This document shows positions 38,724 to 46,455 of a stretch of 64,000 bases of DNA, piece after piece. Position numbers and translations under genes: made by a program. A model generated the notes under the pieces. It did no database searches. It was not told where the DNA came from and saw nothing but the letters and a program-made list of their open reading frames with translations. Within the stretch, counting starts at the first letter, position 1. The number at the start of each line of letters is the position of its first letter. Origin of the DNA: an uncultured Pseudohongiella sp. (GTDB lineage Bacteria > Pseudomonadota > Gammaproteobacteria > Pseudomonadales > Pseudohongiellaceae); assembly GCA_951812715.1 (NCBI GenBank), contig OX638323.1:2522577-2586576 (forward strand). The letters run 5' to 3'.

Positions 38724-39014
38724 CTAGACGGCTTCGGCAAACTTTCGAATCCGGACGCTTTCCCGGTTCTGCTGGGCTTGCCAGAGGTCATACTGCATTT
38801 GTTGGCGCAACCAGCTTTCCGGACTGCCGCCAAAAGCCTGCGAGAGACGAATAGCCATTTCCGGGGAAATCCCTATGCGACCGTTTAACAGCATCGACAA
38901 AGTGTTGCGCGATACCGCAAGGCCCTGAGCTGCCTCGGTAACAGTCAATCCCAAAGGTTGCAGGCATTGGCGCTTGATGACTTCGCCTGGATGGGGAGGA
39001 TTGTGCATTAACAT
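38724..39014 (-). CDS. higA: HigA family antitoxin
   Basis: Helix-turn-helix antitoxin of about 96 residues (HigA/VapI type): [33 protein letters not shown] and [13 protein letters not shown]. Binds its partner toxin and represses the operon. It follows the toxin gene directly, the reverse order of most toxin-antitoxin pairs but standard for higBA. ATG at 39014 or 39008. Confidence 0.92.
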   Translation of the reverse strand: MLMHNPPHPGEVIKRQCLQPLGLTVTEAAQGLAVSRNTLSMLLNGRIGISPEMAIRLSQAFGGSPESWLRQQMQYDLWQAQQNRESVRIRKFAEAV

Positions 39015-39025
39015 TGAAAACCTCA

Positions 39026-39304
39026 CTAGTGATAATCAAGATAATCCACGTCGTACGCATCACCGTTTTCGAATCGAAAAATGATGCGCCAATTGGCGCG
39101 GACCGTCACAGCCCAGAAGCCAGCAAGATCCTGCTTGAGTGGATGCAATCCGAAACCGGGCAAATCCATATCTTCAGGTGCGGTGGACGCATTAAGACGG
39201 GCGAGTATGTCCCGCACGGTCTCCCGGTGCTCCGCATGGATACGGTTCTCATCCCCTCGCTGCATGAAGCGCTTTAGCGACTTGCTTTTGAAACTGAGAA
39301 TCAC
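39026..39304 (-). CDS. higB: HigB/RelE family mRNA interferase toxin
   Basis: 92-residue RelE-superfamily toxin that cuts mRNA on the ribosome. [13 protein letters not shown] at the N-terminus and [21 protein letters not shown] at the end are the HigB pattern. Start is GTG at 39304. The promoter at 39310-39338 predicts a transcription start within a base or two of this GTG, so the message may be leaderless. It precedes higA by 11 bases. Confidence 0.9.
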   Translation of the reverse strand: MILSFKSKSLKRFMQRGDENRIHAEHRETVRDILARLNASTAPEDMDLPGFGLHPLKQDLAGFWAVTVRANWRIIFRFENGDAYDVDYLDYH

Positions 39305-39309
39305 CGATG

Positions 39310-39338
39310 AATGTAATATGACATATTACAGGTGTCAA
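39310..39338 (-). promoter_or_regulatory. higBA promoter with embedded operator palindrome
   Basis: On the minus strand TTGACA (39333-39338), a 17-base spacer and TACATT (39310-39315) form a near-consensus sigma-70 promoter. A perfect 9+1+9 palindrome, TGTAATATG/CATATTACA at 39312-39330, fills most of the spacer and overlaps the -10 box, as expected for an operator bound by HigA. Confidence 0.75.
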
Positions 39339-39434
39339 CTCACAAGAATACTGATTTGCAGTTATCCGGGACCGCCGTCGTCCTGCATTGATTACAGACT
39401 TATCGAAAATACATCATCTAAGGAGCGGTGATTG

Positions 39435-39729
39435 ATGGAATTTTTTCTAGTTTGGATCATCGGCGGCATCATCGTTGCGATGATTGCTTCAAGTAAGGGT
39501 TATAGCGGTTTTGGCTGGTTTCTGTATGGATGCCTGATCCTTCCTTGCGCTTGTTCACGCGCTTCTATTGGGCAATATAGACCAAGAAAACAGGATTTCT
39601 TGTCCGCATTACGCGGAGAAGATCAAGCGCGAAGCGAAGATATGTCCGCACTGTAGAAGTAAATTATCGCCGCCGCCTACCGCTGAAGCAAGCGGATTAA
39701 GCAGGACCGGCGGCGAGGAAATTTCATAA
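39435..39729 (+). pseudogene. Frameshifted small membrane / zinc-ribbon protein gene
   Basis: ATG at 39435 follows AAGGAG and starts MEFFLVWIIGGIIVAMIASS, a membrane helix, then KGYSGFGWFLYG. This frame ends at 39656, but near 39541-39550 the homologous reading shifts by one: the other frame continues ALVHALLLGNIDQEN then CPHYAEKIKREAKICPHC, the double-knuckle zinc ribbon normally found after this helix type, and ends at 39729. The second cysteine of the first knuckle is also replaced by tyrosine. A frameshift plus a lost ligand indicates decay, unless the shift is a sequencing error. Confidence 0.7.
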
Positions 39730-39753
39730 CTTGAGGAAGAAGGGATTTTAGAA

Positions 39754-39936
39754 ATGGAACTGCCGCTGATATTTGTATTCATTTCCGCGTTACTACTGTA
39801 TTTTTTGCCAGCTCTGATTGCCAATAGAAAGCATCCTCAAGCTACGGCTATTACCGTAGTAAATCTATTTGTCGGATGGACATTGATCGGTTGGGTTGTC
39901 TGTCTTATTTGGGCGCTGACCGGCAGGAACAATTGA
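39754..39936 (+). CDS. Superinfection immunity (Imm) family membrane protein
   Basis: 60 residues with two membrane helices. Pattern: LPALIANRKH near residue 23 and NLFVGWTLIGWVVCLIWALTG at the end match the superinfection-immunity family related to phage T4 Imm, which blocks entry of competing phage DNA. Such genes are also widespread on bacterial chromosomes without proven function. The preceding zinc-ribbon pseudogene and following HNH gene suggest a small mobile or defence-type cassette. Confidence 0.75.
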   Translation: MELPLIFVFISALLLYFLPALIANRKHPQATAITVVNLFVGWTLIGWVVCLIWALTGRNN

Positions 39937-39948
39937 ATTGACTCCGCT

Positions 39949-40227
39949 TTGAGCAAAAGCAAATTCCATCAAGCGATCAAGGGGCCGCGCTGGGATTGGG
40001 CGCGGCGGGATTGCTTCGACCGAGACGGTTGGCGTTGCCGCCGTTGCGACCCTCCCGGCAAGCTGGAAGCGCACCATATCCACGAATTGCAGCATGGCGG
40101 CGGTCCCTACGCACTCGAAAATCTCGAAACGTTTTACCGCTATTGTCATATCAAACTGCATCATCCGCCGGACCCGGATCGGGCCGAATGGCGCGAATTT
40201 GCGCGGCGCTTGCTTTCTGTCCTGTAA
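39949..40227 (+). CDS. HNH endonuclease domain protein
   Basis: 92 residues forming one HNH nuclease domain: CFDRDGWRCRRCD near residue 22, LEAHHIHELQHGGG near 41 with the catalytic histidines, ENLETFYRYCHIKLHH near 60-77. The CxxC and C/H positions needed for the structural zinc are mostly present. Start is TTG at 39949; no ATG is available. The family spans homing, phage-packaging and restriction nucleases, so the role is open. Confidence 0.75.
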   Translation: MSKSKFHQAIKGPRWDWARRDCFDRDGWRCRRCDPPGKLEAHHIHELQHGGGPYALENLETFYRYCHIKLHHPPDPDRAEWREFARRLLSVL

Positions 40228-40393
40228 TTGGTGAGATAAGACGATAATTGGTGTATTTCACCAACATAGGATCGGAGGGCAATTGCCATGAGCGACGCGC
40301 CAAAAAATATCCGGCGACTGGAAAATCGGGCCTCGGAAATTCGTGCTATGAGCTATTTAAGGTGTTCGCTCGTCACTATTCTATATTTGACTT

Positions 40394-40422
40394 GAAATTT
40401 GGACGGTGCTCGTCCAAATTTC
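40394..40422. promoter_or_regulatory. Perfect 12-bp inverted repeat upstream of the DUF4143 ATPase
   Basis: GAAATTTGGACG and CGTCCAAATTTC flank five bases (GTGCT). The arms are exactly complementary, making either a strong RNA hairpin or a dimer-binding operator about 70 bases before the ATPase start codon. No T tract follows, arguing against a simple terminator. Confidence 0.6.
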
Positions 40423-40491
40423 CTGTTAATATTCGTTGGCAGGTTGTGGAAATTCAGGTTAGACGCGATTGGCGAAATAGGAGTTGCGCTA

Positions 40492-41655
40492 ATGATAGAA
40501 CGCAAGGCGCATCTGCTGAAGGTTGAAGAACTACTGCGCGACAGCCCTGTTGTCGCCGTGATCGGCGCCCGGCAGGTCGGCAAGACTACACTGTCCCGTC
40601 AGGTTGTCCAGCGGTACGGGGAGCCTGCCCATGTCTTCGATCTTGAGTCTTCGGAAGATCTGGCGCGACTTGCCGACCCCATGCTGACGCTGTCTTCCTT
40701 GCGCGGACTTGTGGTTCTGGATGAAGTACAGCGTCGGCCCGAACTGTTCCCTACCTTGCGCGTACTTGCCGACCGCAGGCCATTGCCAGCTCGATTTCTG
40801 GTGCTGGGCAGTGCCTCGCCCGATTTGTTGCGTCAAAGTTCGGAATCTCTTGCGGGTCGGGTTGCCTATTACGAACTGCCATGTCTTTCGCTCGCCGAGA
40901 CCGGGTCGGCCGAGATGGACAAGCTCTGGCTCCGCGGAGGCTTTCCGGCGTCCTTCACCGCTCGCAACGACACAGCCAGTGTCCGGTGGCGTCGCGACTT
41001 CGTGCGGACATTCCTGGAACTTGATATCCCACAACTTGGAATTGCGATTCCGGGCGCGACCCTGGAGCGATTTTGGGCGATGCTCGCGCATTATCACGCC
41101 CAAATCTGGAATGGGTCGGAACTTGCCCGCGCGTTCGGGGTCTCGCACCATGCGGTTCGGCGCTACCTCGATGCGTTAGAGTCAACGTTCATGGTCCGCA
41201 GCCTGAAGCCCTGGAGCGCCAATCTTGCCAAACGTCAGGTCAAGTCTCCGAAAGTCTATGTGCGGGATTCGGGACTGTTGCATCGCCTGCTTAACATCGA
41301 TACTCAGGAACAGGTCGAACGGCATCCAAAAGTCGGCGCTTCGTGGGAGGGATTTGTGATTGAGAACATCATACGGGCGCTCGACGCCGATGAAAGCCAG
41401 TGCTATTTCTGGGCCGCCCATTCTGGTGGTGAAATCGACTTGCTCATACACGGCGGTGGATGCCTCCGGGGCTTCGAGGTGAAGCGCACGAGTGCGCCCG
41501 CGGTTACTCGCTCAATGCACAATGCTTTCAAGAACCTGGAACTCGAAAGTCTGGATGTGATTCACGCGGGACAGGACAGTTTTCCGCTCGCCGAGGGAAT
41601 TCGCGCGGTCGCGGCGGCGCGCATACTCACTGATCTGCCCGAGAGCGCGGAATAG
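40492..41655 (+). CDS. AAA_14 / DUF4143 family ATPase
   Basis: 387 residues. N-terminal AAA_14 ATPase with Walker A GARQVGKT at residues 25-32 and Walker B LRGLVVLDEVQRRPELF near 77. A winged-helix-like middle (ELARAFGVSHHAVRRYLDAL) is followed by the C-terminal DUF4143 domain with GASWEGFVIENII and a PD-(D/E)xK-like nuclease pattern GEIDLLI...GFEVKRTSA near residues 322-345. Family members are common in mobile regions; function unproven. ATG at 40492 follows AGGAG; residues upstream in the same frame are not family-like. A perfect inverted repeat lies just upstream. Confidence 0.88.
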   Translation: MIERKAHLLKVEELLRDSPVVAVIGARQVGKTTLSRQVVQRYGEPAHVFDLESSEDLARLADPMLTLSSLRGLVVLDEVQRRPELFPTLRVLADRRPLPARFLVLGSASPDLLRQSSESLAGRVAYYELPCLSLAETGSAEMDKLWLRGGFPASFTARNDTASVRWRRDFVRTFLELDIPQLGIAIPGATLERFWAMLAHYHAQIWNGSELARAFGVSHHAVRRYLDALESTFMVRSLKPWSANLAKRQVKSPKVYVRDSGLLHRLLNIDTQEQVERHPKVGASWEGFVIENIIRALDADESQCYFWAAHSGGEIDLLIHGGGCLRGFEVKRTSAPAVTRSMHNAFKNLELESLDVIHAGQDSFPLAEGIRAVAAARILTDLPESAE

Positions 41656-41662
41656 TTCCGCA

Positions 41663-42454
41663 TCAGAACAGGCCCGCCAGCAAGCCCAGGGCGGCTTCGA
41701 ACTGGGGGTCATTGGGCGAGCGTGAGTCGAGCGGCCAGTCGGCGGGCAGTTCGGGTTGCAGGCCGCCGGCGGTAGGGGAACCGACGCTGGTGACTCGCTC
41801 AAGTTGCGAGAGCTCCCTGGCAAATGCCTCGGCGGCGCCGGCTGTGGTTTGGTCGACGATCAAGGTCAGCGAGTTGGAATAGTAGTCGCCGAAATCGCTT
41901 GGCAGGAACAGCGCCAGATGCTCCGGGCCCAGATAACCGGCGGCATTGCGCAAGTCGACGATCAGACTGCTGGTGGTTCTGAAATCCGCCATGATGCGTT
42001 GCAGTACCACCAGATCGTTGGCGTTGCCGCTGATGCCCCACAGCCGCACGTAGCCGATCACCTTGTTGCCCAGGTTGAACTGTTGCACGCTAGCCTCGAC
42101 GGCGCCGCGGTAGCTGTCGAACAGATTGTTGAAAACCGTCGAGACTGCCACTTCCTGTTCCGCACCGCCGCGGGAAAAGATCAGACGGAAGATTCGACGG
42201 TCGGGTTCCGGTGTCGCCGGTGGTCGGGGATTGAACGAGTAAACCGGGTGGAAAGGCTCGCCGTTGACGGAAATAATGCGATCTCCGCGGCGCAAGCCCG
42301 CCGCGGACGCGGGGGCGTTATCGAGAACCGCCGAGACGAGATAGCGGCCTTCGACCGAGGCAACCGCAATGCCGATATGGTTCAGGCGCTGCTGCCGGTC
42401 CGCGCGGCGGCTGGTCAGCGCGGCTTGAAGGTAGGCGGCGAGACTATCGAACAT
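41663..42454 (-). CDS. PDZ-S41 peptidase-like protein, probably inactive
   Basis: 263 residues: a PDZ domain (about 25-110; ASAAGLRRGDRIISVNGEP) and an S41/C-terminal-processing-peptidase-like fold (GYVRLWGISGNANDLVVLQR, LIVDLRNAAGYLGPEHL). In active S41 enzymes the nucleophile sits in a SAS(A/S)E block; here the aligned segment reads TTAGAAEAFA, with glycine at the serine position. No signal peptide is visible. It therefore looks like a catalytically dead relative that may bind peptides. Convergent with the DUF4143 ATPase, seven bases apart. Confidence 0.7.
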   Translation of the reverse strand: MFDSLAAYLQAALTSRRADRQQRLNHIGIAVASVEGRYLVSAVLDNAPASAAGLRRGDRIISVNGEPFHPVYSFNPRPPATPEPDRRIFRLIFSRGGAEQEVAVSTVFNNLFDSYRGAVEASVQQFNLGNKVIGYVRLWGISGNANDLVVLQRIMADFRTTSSLIVDLRNAAGYLGPEHLALFLPSDFGDYYSNSLTLIVDQTTAGAAEAFARELSQLERVTSVGSPTAGGLQPELPADWPLDSRSPNDPQFEAALGLLAGLF

Positions 42455-42491
42455 CGGCGAAACTCATTTTGGGCAAAGTACCGGAACAGTG

Positions 42492-42603
42492 GATTCCGCG
42501 ACGAAATGGCAGGATTGCCATTTTGGACGGCGCATCGCCCCGCCCCGCAGGGGCGAGGGGCAAGGATGCCCCGAGTCACGTGCTTCGTTGCGCGCGGAAT
42601 GAC
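42492..42603 (-). repeat. Dispersed GTCATTCCGCGCG repeat, interrupted copy
   Basis: GATTCCGCGAC at 42492-42502 and TGCTTCGTTGCGCGCGGAATGAC at 42581-42603 are the two ends of the inverted element found at 12601 and 43302. About 78 bases, including a small CGCCCCGCAGGGGCG hairpin, replace the middle. It lies in the gap between the S41-like and GST genes. Confidence 0.6.
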
Positions 42604-42621
42604 GATGGATGATCACTGACC

Positions 42622-43248
42622 TTATTGCATGACCTCCAGCGCCCGCTGGCATGCGGGCCGGCTATAAAGCCGATCGCGGAAATCGATGTACTTTCGCGGC
42701 AGATCGAATTCGAAACGGATCGCCCAGTTGAAGGTGTGGGCGAGCAGGATATCAACCAGCGTAAACGAGTCTCCGACCGCGTATTCCCCGTCATCGAGCA
42801 GATGTTCAAGGGCGTTCAGCGCCTTGGCGAACTCGAATTCCGCGATCTCCAACATCTGCGGAATCCGATGTTCCTCGGGCAGGGCGAACATGTGCTTGCC
42901 CTTGCTCCACAGCGGCTGTTCGAGCTCGGCGAGCACGAAGCAGGCGAGTTCGTCGATGCGGGCGTAAACATCCATGCTGGCGTTCGGCAGCAGACCCGAT
43001 TCGGGCGCCGAACGCGCGATGTAATACAGGATGGCGACGGATTCGGTCAAAGTGAGGTCGCCGTCGACGAGCGTCGGCACCTTGCCTTGTGCATTCACCG
43101 CAAGATATTTCGGATTCTTTGCGCTGTCGGGAACTTCGGCGTCAGTGCGCAGTTTGACCTGGATGTATTCGTATTTGAGCCCGCTTTCCTCTAGCGTCCA
43201 CAAGGCGCGGAAGGAACGCGACTGCTGAAATCCGTAGAGCTTAATCAT
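42622..43248 (-). CDS. Glutathione S-transferase family protein
   Basis: 208 residues: N-terminal thioredoxin-like domain (MIKLYGFQQSRSFRALWTLE; KVPTLVDGDLTLTESVAILYY near residue 54) and an all-helical C-terminal domain. TESVAI contains the conserved glutathione-binding serine. The catalytic serine or tyrosine of the first domain is probably within QSRSFR. Substrate unknown. A 15-bp stem terminator about 120 bases upstream belongs to the preceding minus-strand gene, so this gene probably has its own promoter. Confidence 0.88.
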   Translation of the reverse strand: MIKLYGFQQSRSFRALWTLEESGLKYEYIQVKLRTDAEVPDSAKNPKYLAVNAQGKVPTLVDGDLTLTESVAILYYIARSAPESGLLPNASMDVYARIDELACFVLAELEQPLWSKGKHMFALPEEHRIPQMLEIAEFEFAKALNALEHLLDDGEYAVGDSFTLVDILLAHTFNWAIRFEFDLPRKYIDFRDRLYSRPACQRALEVMQ

Positions 43249-43301
43249 CGATTAATTCCATTGAGCTTATACCGATCAGTTTGTATGGCGCCGGACTGGT
43301 G

Positions 43302-43337
43302 GATTCTGCGACTACGCTTCGCTTCGCGCAAAATGAC
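43302..43337 (-). repeat. Dispersed GTCATTCCGCGCG repeat, inverted copy
   Basis: GATTCTGCGACTACGCTTCG followed by CTTCGCGCAAAATGAC is the reverse complement of the 12601 element with a few substitutions. It lies between the GST start and the lectin-like gene terminator. Confidence 0.75.
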
Positions 43338-43366
43338 AGTAGCGGATTTTCCATTTGTCGGAGACA

Positions 43367-43400
43367 AAGAAGGCGTGGCTGCCGCCAGCCACACCTTCTT
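43367..43400 (-). terminator. Terminator of the lectin-like gene
   Basis: Fifteen-base arms (AAGAAGGCGTGGCTG and CAGCCACACCTTCTT) pair with one C-A mismatch around a CCGC loop. On the minus strand the stem is followed by TTTGTC. It lies 60 bases past the stop of the minus-strand lectin-like gene, the expected place for intrinsic termination. Confidence 0.75.
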
Positions 43401-43459
43401 CAGTCTTTCTTTCCTGCCGCGGAGAGTCGGACTTCCTGGGCATCGTTCGTCTGATCGAA

Positions 43460-44113
43460 TCAGTCGATGGCGAAACAGAAGAAATAACCGTTGCCGCCGG
43501 TCCCTACCAGATCAGCCTGGCTGCAACCCCGCGAGCCGTGGGCGCTGTTCCAGGAAGTGGGGTTCTGGCCGCCGCCGGTGCGGTCGAAATGTCCGACATG
43601 GGCGGATCCTTCTCCGTTCGACATCCAGTTGTTGCAGGTATGGTTCGCGCCATCGTCGACAGTGCGTCCGTCCAGCGTGGAACCCGTCAGGATGTCGTGC
43701 TGGTTGGGATCGTCGCCGCGTCCGTTGACCAGGTCGCCATTCTCGGTCAGCGCGGTCTGCTTGTTCAGGTTGTTGCTGGGACCGTGCAGATTGTTGAGAT
43801 TGGAGGCGATTTCGACGCCGTTGGCGTTATACCAGGGGCCGAACCCGATGCGGTCGCGGGCATTGACCGCGGGCGAACCATCGCTGGCGTGAGCGCTCAT
43901 ATAGGCGCGCCAGGTCTTGCCGCTGGAGCCGGCCGCTTCCGCCAGGCTCGCGCAATGCGCGTCGGCGCCTGCCAGACCACCGAGATTGGCGCCGTCGCCG
44001 GAGCCCACGCTGGTGATAAAGAAGCTCATTTCGTTTTCCTGGGAATGCAGCGTGGAAAGCGAAAAAACCGCGACAAGCAAAGCGGCGAAAGTTGCAATCA
44101 AAGGTTTCTTCAT
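43460..44113 (-). CDS. Secreted lectin-like protein (DUF1554-like)
   Basis: 217 residues from MKKPLIATFAALLVAVFSLS, a signal peptide. The mature protein begins MSFFITSVGSGDGANLGGLA, then GADAHCASLAEAAG and TWRAYMSAHA. This endostatin/C-type-lectin-like pattern (DUF1554-like) has four or more cysteines (HTCNNW, GSRGCSQ, YFFCFAI) that probably pair in disulfides. Ligand unknown. AGGAG lies just upstream of the ATG at 44113. It follows the PQQ-type dehydrogenase by 31 bases in the opposite gene order; both are minus strand and may be co-transcribed. Confidence 0.7.
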   Translation of the reverse strand: MKKPLIATFAALLVAVFSLSTLHSQENEMSFFITSVGSGDGANLGGLAGADAHCASLAEAAGSSGKTWRAYMSAHASDGSPAVNARDRIGFGPWYNANGVEIASNLNNLHGPSNNLNKQTALTENGDLVNGRGDDPNQHDILTGSTLDGRTVDDGANHTCNNWMSNGEGSAHVGHFDRTGGGQNPTSWNSAHGSRGCSQADLVGTGGNGYFFCFAID

Positions 44114-44144
44114 TTGCTTACTCCTCAACCGGTTAAGTTCGGAT

Positions 44145-46109
44145 TTATTCAGGCAATGCCATGGCCGTCAGCGAGCTTCCAGTCTGAAGAATAACATGCT
44201 GCCTTCCCTCGTGAACCCAGGAACTCATGCCATAGCGGCTGATCGCGGGAACCTCGACCCGGGCCAGTTCCTCGCCGGTCATCTTGTCCAGCGCGAACAG
44301 ATGCGGCGTGCCGTCGCCGGTGACATTGCCGTAGATCAGCATGTTGCCGGTGACCACCATGGGGCCGACCGCGCCGGAACCGGTATTGCCGATTTCCACG
44401 CCTTCAAGAGCGGGCAAATTACGGATGCGGTCTGGCGTAAAGCCGGCGGGAATCATCCACAGATGTTCGCCGCTGTTCATGTCGATCGCGGTGATACGGC
44501 TGTAGGGCGGCTTCCACAAGGGAATTCCCGCCGGGTGGCGCGGGGTTGGCCCGCCATTGCCCGCGGCGTAACGCGACAGGGTCACTCCGGTAGGTTCTTC
44601 GTAATAGGTATCCGCTTCCTCGCCGCTGACCAGAGTGCGCGCGCCGCAACTATAGCGGGAAACGATATACATCACGCCGCTGTCCGGATCCGCTACCGGC
44701 GGATGAGTGATGTTGACCGCGCCGGAAGGGCACATCAGCGCGGCGGCCCTGCCGGAAGGATGATTGCGATAAATGGGCGGATTGAAAACCGGCCCCATGA
44801 TGAAATTCGACACTGCCTCAAGCGCCTGCCGGCGGATTTCCGGAGTGAAGTCTGTCAGCAGTTCCTCGCTGGAGCCGACGTATTCGAACGGCGCCGGCCT
44901 GGTTGGGATCGGCTGGGTTGCCGAGAGTTGTTCGCCGGGAACCGTGGACGCGGGCATCGGCACTTCCTCTATAGGCCAGACCGGCTCTCCCGTTGCCCGA
45001 TCGAAGGTATATACATAGCCTTGCTTGGTCGCTTGCGCGACGACGGCGGCCGGACCGGAATCGGTGGTCACATCGAGCAGGATCGGCGCGGTCGGCGTGT
45101 CATAGTTCCAGATGTCGTGATGCACCATCTGGAAGTGCCAGGCGCGCTCGCCGGTGGCGGCGTTGAGCGCGATCAGACTGGTGCCATACAGGTTGTCGCC
45201 GGGATGGTGGCCGCCGTAATAGTCAATGGTTACCCCATTGGTGGGAATGTAGACCATGTCCAGTTCGGAGTCGGCTGAAATCGGCGCCCAGGAAGAGATG
45301 TCCCCGGTGTACTGCCAGGCGTCGTTTTCCCAAGTCTCGTGGCCGTATTCGCCGGGCCGCGGAATGACATTGAATTTCCACAGAAAATCGCCGCTGCGTG
45401 CATCGTAGCCGAGAATGTCGCCGGGCACGTTCTCGATGCGCGACTGGTTATAGCCCTGTTCCGCGGAATTGCCCACCACGACCACGTCGTTGACGACGAT
45501 GGGCGGCGAAGACGCGGTGATATAGCCGCGCTCCAGCGGGATTCCTGCATAGGGATCATACGGGTGACCAAGGTCGGCGAGCAGGTCCACCACGCCGGTT
45601 TCCGGAAAGCCCGCAACCGAAATCTGGCCGCCAAAGCCTTCCAGCGGCCGCCCGGTCACCGCGTCCAGCGCGGTCAGGAAAAAGCCGGGCGAAATGATAT
45701 AAATGACGTCGCGGCCGTCGATGTTGGCATAGCCCACGCCCTTGCCATAGTCGGCGCGCATGGAATAGGACCAGCGGCCGGTGTCGGGCTCGCGATAGGA
45801 CCAGATGGTAGCGCCGGTCGAGGGATCGATCGCCACCACATGGCGGCGCGCGCCGGCTACCGTATACAGGCGGCCATTGACATAACTCGGCGTCGAGCGG
45901 CCGCTTTGCGCCTCGAAGCTGGCGCCGTCCCAGATCCAGGCGACTTCGAGATCGCCGAAGTTCTCCGGCGTGATCTGGTTCGCCGGGGTAGAGCGGGTAT
46001 GCGCGAAGTCGTTGCCCAGGGTGGTCCATTCGATCGTGTCCTGGCTCCATGCCGCGCCTGACAGGATCAACAGGCAAGCGGTGCGGGTAATCGGTCGAAT
46101 CGCTTTCAT
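44145..46109 (-). CDS. PQQ-dependent dehydrogenase-type beta-propeller protein
   Basis: 654 residues with a signal peptide ending near GAAWS. Eight-bladed PQQ-enzyme propeller: repeated tryptophan-docking blades (LYTVAGARRHVVAIDPSTGA, GDILGYDARSGDFLWKFNV, SLIALNAATGERAWHFQMV). HHDIWNYDTP near residue 326 contains the probable catalytic aspartate of the quinoprotein alcohol/glucose dehydrogenase group. No CxxCH is present, so the enzyme lacks its own cytochrome domain and would need an external acceptor. No PQQ-synthesis genes are in the window. Substrate undetermined. Confidence 0.85.
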   Translation of the reverse strand: MKAIRPITRTACLLILSGAAWSQDTIEWTTLGNDFAHTRSTPANQITPENFGDLEVAWIWDGASFEAQSGRSTPSYVNGRLYTVAGARRHVVAIDPSTGATIWSYREPDTGRWSYSMRADYGKGVGYANIDGRDVIYIISPGFFLTALDAVTGRPLEGFGGQISVAGFPETGVVDLLADLGHPYDPYAGIPLERGYITASSPPIVVNDVVVVGNSAEQGYNQSRIENVPGDILGYDARSGDFLWKFNVIPRPGEYGHETWENDAWQYTGDISSWAPISADSELDMVYIPTNGVTIDYYGGHHPGDNLYGTSLIALNAATGERAWHFQMVHHDIWNYDTPTAPILLDVTTDSGPAAVVAQATKQGYVYTFDRATGEPVWPIEEVPMPASTVPGEQLSATQPIPTRPAPFEYVGSSEELLTDFTPEIRRQALEAVSNFIMGPVFNPPIYRNHPSGRAAALMCPSGAVNITHPPVADPDSGVMYIVSRYSCGARTLVSGEEADTYYEEPTGVTLSRYAAGNGGPTPRHPAGIPLWKPPYSRITAIDMNSGEHLWMIPAGFTPDRIRNLPALEGVEIGNTGSGAVGPMVVTGNMLIYGNVTGDGTPHLFALDKMTGEELARVEVPAISRYGMSSWVHEGRQHVILQTGSSLTAMALPE

Positions 46110-46210
46110 TTTGCGTACCTCTGTTGGTTGGGCACTTCAGATATGCGCCGACATGCAGGAGAACCGCGTTACGCCGGGCATCCGCCGAGATTACCCCAGC
46201 ATTTCCCGAT

Positions 46211-46431
46211 TGTCATTCCGCGCGCGGCGCCTCCCCCTCCCTGTCATTCCGCGCGGCGCCTCCTCCTCCCTGTCATTCTGTGTGCGGCGTCTTCCCCTCC
46301 ATGTCATTCTGCGCGCGGCGCCTCCCCCTCCCTGTCATTCCGCGCGCGGCGTCTACCCCTCCCTGTCATTCTGCGCGCGGCGCCTTCCCCTCCCTGTCAT
46401 TCCGCGCGCAGCGCAGCGGAGTCGCAGAATC
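46211..46431 (+). repeat. 31-bp tandem array derived from the GTCATTCCGCGCG repeat
   Basis: Seven head-to-tail units begin TGTCATTCYGCGCGCGGCG and continue with a C-rich CTCCCCCTCCC tail: six units of about 31 bases (one is 29), then a terminal unit that is the complete 36-base hairpin element ending GTCGCAGAATC. Units differ by a few substitutions and there are no unique spacers. The period is not a multiple of three, so the long open frames across it are a by-product. It lies upstream of the PQQ-type gene. Confidence 0.9.
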
Positions 46432-46455
46432 TATCCTTCCCCAAATCCTCGTTAA

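Noticed and set aside
39754..39936. Prophage inferred from the Imm-like gene
   Set aside because: No integrase, capsid, tail or lysis gene is present; the family is common on chromosomes.
40288..40395. Short 35-codon open frame before the DUF4143 gene
   Set aside because: It looks like a truncated gene start (MSDAPKNIRRLENRA), but is too short to assign.
43917..45278. 453-codon plus-strand open frame across the PQQ-type gene
   Set aside because: Antisense to propeller repeats, with no ribosome-binding site and no recognised family.
46211..46431. CRISPR array
   Set aside because: Units are directly contiguous with no unique spacers and no cas genes nearby.
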